DNA from: Candidatus Altimarinota bacterium
Lineage (GTDB): Bacteria; Patescibacteriota; Gracilibacteria; Absconditabacterales; Absconditicoccaceae
Length of the DNA: 12,643 bases
Direction: 5' to 3'
Assembly: GCA_027062165.1 (NCBI GenBank)
Contig: JAMOTU010000024.1
Location: forward strand, 1-12,643
Below the pieces are notes generated by a model, which worked only from the letters and a program-made list of their open reading frames with translations, searched no databases and was not told the origin of the DNA. Made by a program: the position numbers and the translations under genes. Shown here piece after piece: positions 1 to 4,127 of the stretch. Each line of letters starts with the position of its first letter. Within the stretch, counting starts at the first letter, position 1.

Positions 1-1
1 T

Positions 2-133
2 TACAGGTCGTGGTGTATTGAAAACGGAATACATCCGGTAGGAAGAAACGAATTATTTAAAAGACTTCAAGCTCTTGGATATAAAAAAGGCAAAGACAAA
101 AGCAACTATTTTCTCATTGAAAAAGCCGATTAA
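2..133 (+). CDS. C-terminal end of a probable phage/plasmid (P4/D5-type) DNA primase-helicase, partial
   Basis: An open frame enters from the left edge and stops at TAA 131-133, giving 43 residues. The visible end contains Y-x-x-WC near its start, then G-I-H-P-V-G, then ELFKRLQALGYKK. This spacing (YxxWCxxNGxxP then a helix with F/LxxxLxxxGy) resembles the C-terminal winged-helix tail of P4/D5-type primase-helicases of phages, satellites and integrated plasmids, which recruit DNA at the replication origin. The catalytic and helicase domains lie outside the window, so the call rests on a short tail only. The origin-like repeats downstream fit a replication gene. Coding status is fairly secure; the family assignment is moderate. 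Confidence 0.5.
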   Translation, partial: YRSWCIENGIHPVGRNELFKRLQALGYKKGKDKSNYFLIEKAD

Positions 134-138
134 CAGCA

Positions 139-171
139 TTTTCGACTTTTTTCCGACTTTTTGCCGACGTT
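139..171. repeat. Three 11-bp tandem repeats around CGAC, helically phased
   Basis: Three 11-mers lie end to end: TTTTCGACTTT (139-149), TTTCCGACTTT (150-160) and TTGCCGACGTT (161-171). CGAC words start at 143, 154 and 165. A further CGAC at 187 lies two periods on, and two more start at 229 and 237. The array begins 6 bp after the stop codon of the primase-like gene. An 11-bp period places the words on one face of the helix, as in iterons or a cooperative operator. The binding protein is unknown. Confidence 0.6.
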
Positions 172-277
172 TGAAAAAGAAAAAATCGACAACAAAATTA
201 CGTATTTCTGGGGGTTTTAAAGTGCTTCCGACTTTTCGACTTTTTTTCTTATAAAAAAGTTTTAAAAAATTTTTTGT

Positions 278-303
278 TATAATATGTATATCAAAATATA
301 CAT
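278..303 (+). promoter_or_regulatory. Toxin-antitoxin promoter -10 box with palindromic operator
   Basis: A perfect TATAAT lies at 278-283 behind a T- and A-rich stretch with no obvious -35, as is common in epsilonproteobacteria. It is followed directly by a perfect 8-bp inverted repeat, ATGTATAT (284-291) and ATATACAT (296-303), separated by CAAA. A ribosome binding site AAGGA (306-310) sits 6 bp before the antitoxin ATG. An operator between the -10 box and the start is where Phd/YefM-type antitoxins usually repress their own operon. Confidence 0.7.
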
Positions 304-316
304 TTAAGGATTAGAA

Positions 317-559
317 ATGGTTAGCGTAGTTGATATTAGAAAAAGAGGAATTAAAGCGGTTGAAGACGAACTGCAAAAAGAAAACAAAGCCATTATCTCT
401 TTTAAAGGCAGACCAAAGTATGTAATGCTTACCCTTGAAGAATATGAGAGGCTTTTGCTTGATAGTGCGTATAATGAGCTTAAAAAGAAAAAAGAAAACG
501 GAGAGGCTTTTGTTAGCGGTGCAAAAGAGCTTATCGAGAGAATAGAGAATGAGCTATAA
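317..559 (+). CDS. Phd/YefM-family type II antitoxin
   Basis: This 80-residue protein neutralises the toxin encoded next to it and probably represses its own promoter. Its N-terminus (MVSVVDIRKRGIKAVED, then AIISFKGRPKYVMLTLEEYERL) has the Phd/YefM pattern: a short strand, a helix, a beta hairpin carrying G-R-P-x-Y-V-x-L, and the x-EYE-x-L helix. The charged C-terminal half would wrap the toxin. The ATG is supported by AAGGA 6 bp upstream. The toxin gene starts inside its last codons with an 11-bp overlap, giving translational coupling with antitoxin made first. The perfect palindrome at 284-303 is the likely operator. Confidence is high for a Phd/YefM-like antitoxin; no specific subfamily name is justified. 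Confidence 0.85.
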   Translation: MVSVVDIRKRGIKAVEDELQKENKAIISFKGRPKYVMLTLEEYERLLLDSAYNELKKKKENGEAFVSGAKELIERIENEL

Positions 560-827
560 GTTAATATATGACGATAAATTTATCAAGAAAATCGTTAAGT
601 TTTTAAAAAAACACCCAGAGTTAAAAGATAGATATTACAAAACGCTTGAAATACTTGAAGATAATCCCTTCCACCCTTCCCTTAGACTGCATAAGCTAAA
701 AGGAACTGATTATCATTCAGTTTCGATTAATATGAATTACAGGATAGTTTTATACTTTTTAGTTAAAGGCAATGAGATTTATTTGCTTGATATAGATAAT
801 CACGATAACGCATACAAGGGATTGTAA
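549..827 (+). CDS. RelE/ParE-superfamily type II toxin
   Basis: This 92-residue protein has the RelE/ParE fold signatures in order: an N-terminal strand (YKLIYDDKFIKKI), two basic helices (residues 12-36), HPSLRLHKLKG (about 42-52), then strands YHSVSINMNYRIVLYF and IYLLDIDNHDNAY. The HxLRLHKLKG and NYRI segments are typical of ribosome-dependent mRNA endonucleases of the RelE group, though ParE-like gyrase poisons share the fold and cannot be excluded. The conserved basic and tyrosine residues are present and the length is normal, so it appears intact. It overlaps the antitoxin gene by 11 bp and is followed without a gap by a membrane-protein gene. Confidence 0.85.
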   Translation: MSYKLIYDDKFIKKIVKFLKKHPELKDRYYKTLEILEDNPFHPSLRLHKLKGTDYHSVSINMNYRIVLYFLVKGNEIYLLDIDNHDNAYKGL

Positions 828-1361
828 GTGGGTTTAATAGCTTTTGCGATTGAGCTTATAATCGCTTACTTTATGGGATATGTTTTATTAATCGGCTTTG
901 GTTTGATTTTAGGGCTTATTGCTTTAATAGTAACAGCAGTAGTATTTATTTATAATTATATAGTGTCTCATTTGAAGATTATAGTTATTATCATTTTATT
1001 TATGACTTTAAGCATTTATCTTTTAAAGGTCATTAAAAGAAAAAGAATAATTCCAAGAATTTATCAAGCGATTAAAGAGAAATTGACAAAATTAAGCATT
1101 AAAAGTATAAAAATTGCAAAGGTAGCTGTTACGCCTATAAAAGAGTGGAACGATAGACAAAAGCCAAAAGATATTAAGTCGATGAGAAAATATGGATTTA
1201 CTTCTTTTTTAGTTGGCTTGATTGGTGCAATATTGTTTTATCTTAATGATTTATGGTATGTATCTTTATTTTATGGACTTTGGATAATAGCGGGTATATA
1301 CCAAATGTTTTACCCTCAAAAAGCCTTAGAACAAATGAATAATCAAGCGGGTCCTGCTTAG
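828..1361 (+). CDS. Multi-pass membrane protein of unknown function, coupled to the toxin gene
   Basis: This is a 177-residue unrecognised inner-membrane protein. The start is GTG at 828, the base after the toxin stop; a strong AAGGGA (816-821) lies 6 bp upstream inside the toxin gene and decides this start. Hydrophobic segments lie at about residues 4-20, 22-46, 50-67, 122-138 and 142-161. A basic cytoplasmic loop (about 68-121, with KRKR at 70-73) separates the third and fourth. No catalytic motif is seen. The zero-gap layout suggests cotranscription with the toxin-antitoxin pair, either as a third component or as captured cargo. The last codons (from 1347) lie within a sequence repeated at 1737, so the C-terminus NQAGPA may be a replacement created by that repeat. 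Confidence 0.7.
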   Translation: MGLIAFAIELIIAYFMGYVLLIGFGLILGLIALIVTAVVFIYNYIVSHLKIIVIIILFMTLSIYLLKVIKRKRIIPRIYQAIKEKLTKLSIKSIKIAKVAVTPIKEWNDRQKPKDIKSMRKYGFTSFLVGLIGAILFYLNDLWYVSLFYGLWIIAGIYQMFYPQKALEQMNNQAGPA

Positions 1362-1410
1362 AGAGAATTTTGTCTGCGGGCACTCGCAACCGCAAAATTT
1401 GCACACACAA
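1347..1410. repeat. Copy 1 of a ~62-bp hairpin-containing repeat unit
   Basis: The unit begins GCGGGTCCT (1347-1355), continues into a hairpin (AATTTTG 1366-1372 with CAAAATT 1393-1399, CGG 1377-1379 with CCG 1390-1392, and a four-base bulge on the 5' side) and ends in CACACACAA at about 1402-1410. The same order of elements recurs at 1737-1798. The unit overlaps the 3' end of the membrane-protein gene. The conserved blocks are GCGGGTCCT, CTGCGG, TCGC-AACC and CACACACAA. Confidence 0.6.
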
Positions 1411-1561
1411 TATGATTTTTTTAGGTTTCAATATTTCAAAAATGCTCAAATGACTATTTATGGTTACAACTTTAAATGATTTTTGAAACTTGCTTCTAAA
1501 AATGCGAATATATCGTCAATAAAGTGATGTTTAATAATAATCATTATGGAAACTTTTAGGC

Positions 1562-1642
1562 TTACTTCAAGGAATGATTTTACAGAGCTTACATTATATA
1601 TCGGTATATATCGGTTTTCCATTCTTTGAATATTTGAAGTAA
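1562..1642. repeat. Tandem TATATATCGG pair inside a 9-bp inverted repeat
   Basis: TATATATCGG occurs twice head to tail at 1595-1604 and 1605-1614. It is enclosed by the inverted repeat TTACTTCAA (1562-1570) and TTGAAGTAA (1634-1642). A second inner pair, GAATG (1572-1576) and CATTC (1620-1624), extends the symmetry. This could be a large operator or a cruciform-forming element; nothing identifies the ligand. Confidence 0.5.
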
Positions 1643-1666
1643 AAATTTTCGTTATGAATATATGAA

Positions 1667-1692
1667 ATTTGGGGTCGCCAGTACCCGCAAAT
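1667..1692. repeat. Third, smaller hairpin related to the repeat units
   Basis: ATTTG (1667-1671) plus GGGT (1672-1675) pair with ACCC (1683-1686) and CAAAT (1688-1692), with G1687 bulged. The loop starts CGCCA. The words GGTCGCCA and CGCAAAT echo the hairpins at 1366-1399 and 1751-1790, so the three hairpins look like members of one family. Confidence 0.45.
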
Positions 1693-1705
1693 GAAATTCA
1701 AGCAA

Positions 1706-1748
1706 AAAAGGACCTAACAGGAACATTAAAAAGTCAGCGGGTCCTTTT
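1706..1748. repeat. 9-bp inverted repeat AAAAGGACC / GGTCCTTTT
   Basis: Perfect arms at 1706-1714 and 1740-1748 are separated by 25 bases. The right arm overlaps the GCGGGTCCT block that opens repeat copy 2. A competing pairing, CCTAA (1713-1717) with TTAGG (1747-1751), is also possible, so alternative structures may exist if this is transcribed. Confidence 0.5.
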
Positions 1749-1798
1749 AGGTGAAAATCGCCTGCGGTGGTCGCCAACCCCAGTTTTCACACACACAA
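1737..1798. repeat. Copy 2 of the ~62-bp hairpin-containing repeat unit
   Basis: It opens with GCGGGTCCT (1737-1745), then a hairpin with perfect arms GTGAAAA (1751-1757) and TTTTCAC (1784-1790). The inner stem is CTG/CAG and GGT-GG/CC-ACC, with loop TCG and a four-base 5' bulge (TCGC). It ends in a CACACACAA tail. Compared with copy 1 (1347-1410) the stem arms differ in sequence but keep pairing, which suggests selection on structure. Confidence 0.6.
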
Positions 1799-1800
1799 AG

Positions 1801-1909
1801 CTTGACAAAAAGTGCTTGACAAATTACTTGACAGAATGTTTTGAAGTTACCGATGTATTGGGGTTTTTATATAATCAGATTTTGTCAAGTAGGCACTTGA
1901 CACTTGACA
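1801..1909. repeat. Iteron-like cluster of six CTTGACA words
   Basis: CTTGACA occurs in direct orientation at 1801-1807, 1815-1821, 1827-1833, 1896-1902 and 1903-1909, and inverted as TGTCAAG at 1883-1889. A perfect 8-bp palindrome is formed by TGTCAAGT (1883-1890) and ACTTGACA (1895-1902) around AGGC. AAGTGC (1810-1815) and GCACTT (1893-1898) add longer-range symmetry. A TATAAT (1870-1875) lies between the two groups. Several direct copies plus one inverted pair resemble plasmid iterons with a repressor operator for a replication initiator. No initiator gene is visible in this window. Confidence 0.6.
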
Positions 1910-1925
1910 AATTGAAAGGGCGGGT

Positions 1926-2099
1926 TTGAAATTTCACAGGCTTGGACGTTATACCGGCGGCGTGGTCACGAAAAAACAAAAACTGATTTTAAGGGGGTGG
2001 GGGTATCCTGCTTACCGACCCCTTGCTAAGCCCCTGCCTAAGGCCAGCAATACAACACCTGCAACAGCTTATAAATTCCTTTTTATCGGCATAATTTAA
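1926..2099 (+). CDS. Possible small ORF, 57 residues, doubtful
   Basis: A frame opens at TTG 1926, about 5 bp after GGGCGGG, and runs to TAA 2097-2099. Its product starts MKFHRLGRYTGGVVTKKQK and has a proline-rich middle (PAYRPLAKPLPKAS). It covers the GC-rich patch of an otherwise AT-rich region and crosses the strong hairpin at 1991-2024. No family is recognised. The start codon is weak and the frame could be chance, so it is listed only as the best candidate gene in the stretch. Confidence 0.15.
   Translation: MKFHRLGRYTGGVVTKKQKLILRGWGYPAYRPLAKPLPKASNTTPATAYKFLFIGII
1991..2024. other. Strong GC-rich hairpin
   Basis: AAGGGG (1991-1996) pairs with CCCCTT (2019-2024). Inside it, T-A and then GGTA/TACC continue the stem, with a few unpaired G residues, to a loop TCCTGCT. 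The loop word recurs near 1352 (GTCCTGCTT). Directly downstream, CCTTGCTAAG and CCCTGCCTAAG form an imperfect direct repeat. No T-run follows, so it is not a typical terminator; a structured origin element or RNA stem is possible. Confidence 0.5.
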
Positions 2100-2189
2100 G
2101 CTATAAGTGAAAAAAAGCAATACAAATTCCCAGCTTTTATCTGTAAAAGTGAATGGGTTATCAGAAAAAATCAACAGGATTTTTGAAAA

Positions 2190-2233
2190 GGAAACAAAAG
2201 GAAACACGACTTTTAAAGTTTCCAAAGGTTTCC
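2190..2233. promoter_or_regulatory. Phased operator: two GGAAAC followed by two inverted GTTTCC
   Basis: GGAAAC starts at 2190 and 2200, exactly 10 bp apart. The reverse-complement GTTTCC starts at 2218 and 2228, again exactly 10 bp apart. The whole is a two-over-two inverted array centred near 2211, about 70 bp upstream of the small DNA-binding gene at 2303. This is the expected form of a site for cooperative dimers. The encoded Mor-like protein is a natural candidate ligand, but that is inference. Confidence 0.6.
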
Positions 2234-2302
2234 AAGATAATCGTTTCTCTCCAAAAGATAAATTCACTTCTATATAGGATTTAAATAAAAAAAGGTTGTT
2301 AT

Positions 2303-2563
2303 ATGGACGTCAGCGTAGAATATCTTATTTACAACCTGCAAGACTTGGGAATGGAAGAAAATAAAATATATGAGCTGTTAGAAAGACTGCAGGGGCTAAG
2401 GGTATATATTTCAAAGCAGAGAATATTCGAGTATAAATTAAAAAAGAGATATTACCAGCTTAAAAATTTATTACCGCTTAACGAAATAATAGCTTTATTA
2501 TCAAAAGAGTTTGAGAAATCTCCAAGCAGAATAAGAGTTTATATTAACGAATTTAAAAACTAA
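2303..2563 (+). CDS. Small Mor-like helix-turn-helix protein, putative regulator
   Basis: This is an 86-residue protein. The ATG at 2303 has AAAAAAGG (2288-2295) 7 bp upstream. The N-terminal part is helical and acidic. The middle reads LQGLRVYISKQRI, followed by a basic stretch (KLKKRY) and a helix-turn-helix-like segment (NEIIALLSKEFEKSPSRIRVYINE, about residues 59-82). This order, a G-x-R/x-YI-x-K strand then a basic helix then an HTH ending in x-RI-x-x-x, resembles the DNA-binding half of Mor/C-type phage activators; the similarity is by eye. A phased operator lies upstream and three CTAAAC words begin at its stop codon. It may control the element or bind an origin. It is monocistronic as far as seen. 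Confidence 0.6.
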   Translation: MDVSVEYLIYNLQDLGMEENKIYELLERLQGLRVYISKQRIFEYKLKKRYYQLKNLLPLNEIIALLSKEFEKSPSRIRVYINEFKN

Positions 2564-2585
2564 ACACTGCTAAACAAAACTAAAC
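2560..2585. repeat. Three CTAAAC words at exact 10-bp spacing
   Basis: CTAAAC begins at 2560, 2570 and 2580, overlapping the stop codon of the small HTH gene. Exact one-turn spacing puts all copies on one face of the DNA, as in iterons or integrase/excisionase arm sites. The distance to the integrase start (about 290 bp) and to the candidate attachment site (about 115 bp) is compatible with arm-type sites. Confidence 0.6.
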
Positions 2586-2607
2586 GGATTTTTATTGAAA
2601 AATATAT

Positions 2608-2660
2608 GCTTAAATTTAAAATAGTGGGGCTATTTGTGGGGTCATTTTTTGCTTAAATTT
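2608..2660. repeat. Nested direct repeats upstream of the integrase, possible arm-type sites
   Basis: GCTTAAATTT occurs at 2608-2617 and 2651-2660. Between them GTGGGG occurs at 2624-2629 and 2636-2641, 12 bp apart; AAATAG and CTATTT flank the first GTGGGG as a 6-bp inverted repeat. Such paired words near a tyrosine integrase often bind the integrase N-terminal domain. The gene-free stretch 2564-2872 otherwise holds the CTAAAC array, the candidate att remnant and the integrase promoter. Confidence 0.45.
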
Positions 2661-2698
2661 TCAAAACATCGTATTTATGGGAATTTTAGATTAATAAG

Positions 2699-2711
2699 TG
2701 GTGCGGGAGAG
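2699..2711 (-). other. Candidate attachment-site remnant matching a tRNA 3' end
   Basis: TGGTGCGGGAGAG on the plus strand is, on the minus strand, CTCTCCCGCACCA. This matches the usual acceptor-stem 3' end plus CCA of a bacterial tRNA, most like tRNA-Leu species that begin GCGGGAG. The rest of a tRNA does not follow, as expected for the junction left when a P4-type integrase inserts at a tRNA 3' end. If so, the integrase-bearing element lies to the right and the intact tRNA would be at its far end, outside the window. A competing reading is a simple hairpin, GGTGC (2700-2704) with GCACC. The match is from memory. Confidence 0.4.
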
Positions 2712-2822
2712 ATGCACCTAATTTCAATTTCTACAAATTTATAATCTTCTATAGAACTACCTGAAATAAGGGCTTTTCAGAAATTTATTGTCTATATGCT
2801 TCCATAATAATGGACTATTTGC

Positions 2823-2853
2823 TATAATTTTTTGGCCTATCGGATGGCCTATC
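2823..2853 (+). promoter_or_regulatory. Integrase promoter with GGCCTATC direct repeat in the leader
   Basis: An extended -10 box, TGCTATAAT, contains TATAAT at 2823-2828; a weak -35-like TTCCAT lies 17 bp upstream. Just downstream, GGCCTATC occurs twice (2834-2841 and 2846-2853), start to start 12 bp apart, overlapping the expected transcription start. A protein bound there, for example the integrase or an excisionase, would repress transcription. The ribosome binding site is AGGGAG (2862-2867), 5 bp before the ATG. Confidence 0.6.
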
Positions 2854-2872
2854 AAAATTATAGGGAGTTATT

Positions 2873-4105
2873 ATGCCAAGAGTCAAAGAAGCATTGACTG
2901 ACAAAAAAATAAAAAGTGAAATTAAAAAAGGTTCAAAGCAAATAACAGATGGTAGTATTGCCGGACTTTCATTATATAAAACAAAAAATAGTTATGTTTG
3001 GAGACTTAGATATACTTACGGTAAAAAGAGAAGTTATTATGCAATTGGAGAATATCCTGTTGTAAGTTTAAAAGAAGCAAGGGATATGGCAAGAGAAGCA
3101 AAACTTCTGCTCGAAAAAGGCATAGACCCGAATTTGCATAAAAAACAGCAACAGGAAGAATTGATAAGAGAGCAAAATAAAATGCGTGTAGTTGATTTAA
3201 TTGATGAGTACTTAGAGATAAAAAAGAATAATGTAAGTGAAGCAAGATTTAAAAAAAACTATGTAGGCACATTCAATAATTATGTTATTCCTTATATCGG
3301 TAAAAAATATATAGATGAAATTAATGAAGATGAAATATTGGCATTGGTTAAAAAGGTTCCTAAAATTAAGCTTAAAAATGCAACCCGTTCAGGTAACAAG
3401 ACATACAAAGCAAAAGAGGTACTTAGTATAATTAAAAATTTGTTTGAATACGCATTTAGAAATAAATATTTGAAACATAATCCAATTTCTCTAATTGATA
3501 TTGATATAATTTTACCAAAGCATATTGAAAAACATATGGAAGCGATTACCTATGAAAACGAATTGAAAAAGCTGTATAAAACAATACTTGAAATAGATAA
3601 TCCTGTCACTTCTAAAATTTTACAGTTTCAGGCATTGACATTACTACGTAATGGAAATATGAGAAATCTTAAATGGGAATACATTGACTGGAATAAAAAG
3701 ATTATCTTTTTTCCAAAAGAAAGCATGAAAGCTGCCCATTCTGATTTCAGACTGTCTCTCACGGATACTTTACTTGAAATTCTTGAATATTTTAAACCGT
3801 TCAGCGGTGATAAGGAATATGTGTTTATTTCAAGTAAAACAAATAAACAGATAAGTGAAAATTTTTTGCCGTTTCAGTATAAAAAACTTGGATATCAGGG
3901 AATTCATACACCGCACGGCTGGCGAAGTTCATTTCAGACAATTGCAGCGGAAAAATACAAAGAACATAAATTTCCATTTGAGGTTATTGAAGCTCAGCTT
4001 CATCATAAAATCGGTAATAAGGTTACTCGGGCATATTTGAGAACTGACTTTTTAGATGAAAGAAGAGAGCTTCTTAAATGGTGGGAAGGATTTTTGAATA
4101 GTTAG
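2873..4105 (+). CDS. int: P4-type tyrosine integrase
   Basis: This 410-residue site-specific recombinase catalyses integration and excision between att sites. The N-terminal DUF4102-type arm-binding domain is clear (residues about 1-90, with ITDGSIAGLSL, VWRLRY, YYAIGEYP and SLKEAR). A central SAM-like core-binding domain follows (about 105-215), then the catalytic domain. All catalytic residues are present: R259 in LLRNG, K286 in ESMKAAH, H348 and R351 in HGWR, H378 in LHHK, and the nucleophile Y388 in RAYLR. The tail ends in the usual R-x-x-LLKWW segment. Length is normal and there is no frameshift, so it is probably functional. P4-type integrases usually target tRNA 3' ends, which fits the candidate remnant at 2699. 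The gene converges on the ATPase gene with only 22 bp between. Confidence 0.95.
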   Translation: MPRVKEALTDKKIKSEIKKGSKQITDGSIAGLSLYKTKNSYVWRLRYTYGKKRSYYAIGEYPVVSLKEARDMAREAKLLLEKGIDPNLHKKQQQEELIREQNKMRVVDLIDEYLEIKKNNVSEARFKKNYVGTFNNYVIPYIGKKYIDEINEDEILALVKKVPKIKLKNATRSGNKTYKAKEVLSIIKNLFEYAFRNKYLKHNPISLIDIDIILPKHIEKHMEAITYENELKKLYKTILEIDNPVTSKILQFQALTLLRNGNMRNLKWEYIDWNKKIIFFPKESMKAAHSDFRLSLTDTLLEILEYFKPFSGDKEYVFISSKTNKQISENFLPFQYKKLGYQGIHTPHGWRSSFQTIAAEKYKEHKFPFEVIEAQLHHKIGNKVTRAYLRTDFLDERRELLKWWEGFLNS

Positions 4106-4127
4106 ATATACTTCTGAAATAAAGAAA

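Larger units (their letters stand above)
1362..2302. other. 941-bp gene-poor, repeat-rich region; candidate replication origin or control region
   Basis: No convincing gene is seen on either strand; the frames present are short, lack good ribosome binding sites and cross repeats. The stretch holds two hairpin repeat units, a third related hairpin, tandem TATATATCGG, six CTTGACA words, a GC-rich hairpin at 1991-2024 and a phased GGAAAC/GTTTCC element. Its GC content from about 1920 to 2050 is well above the surroundings. This density of iteron-like words and hairpins, downstream of a primase-like gene, fits an origin or replication control region of a plasmid-like integrated element. That role is inference. 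Confidence 0.4.

Noticed and set aside
134..240. CRISPR array from the phased repeats
   Set aside because: The repeats are 11 bp without spacers, far too short for CRISPR, and no cas gene is present.
221..247. Rho-independent terminator after the primase-like gene
   Set aside because: The only stem before the T-run is five A/T-rich base pairs with a seven-base loop, and the T-run does not follow it directly.
1243..1449. 68-codon minus-strand frame
   Set aside because: It is antisense to the membrane-protein gene and the repeat unit, with no ribosome binding site or family resemblance.
1801..1833. TTGACA words read as -35 promoter boxes
   Set aside because: None has a TATAAT at 15-19 bp, and the same seven-base word recurs six times in two orientations, which fits binding sites better.
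1669..1929. 86-codon frame on the plus strand through the repeat region
   Set aside because: It starts with TTG without a ribosome binding site, runs through two hairpin repeats and the CTTGACA cluster, and its product shows no family features.
1989..2267. 92-codon frame on the minus strand
   Set aside because: It crosses the phased operator and the GC-rich hairpin, ends in PPPP from the G-run, and has no recognisable domain.
2699..2720. Complete tRNA gene
   Set aside because: Only a 13-base match to a tRNA 3' end is present; no anticodon or T arm follows, so it is treated as a possible attachment remnant.
3006..3245. 79-codon minus-strand frame inside the integrase gene
   Set aside because: It is a shadow of the integrase gene, which has all catalytic residues.
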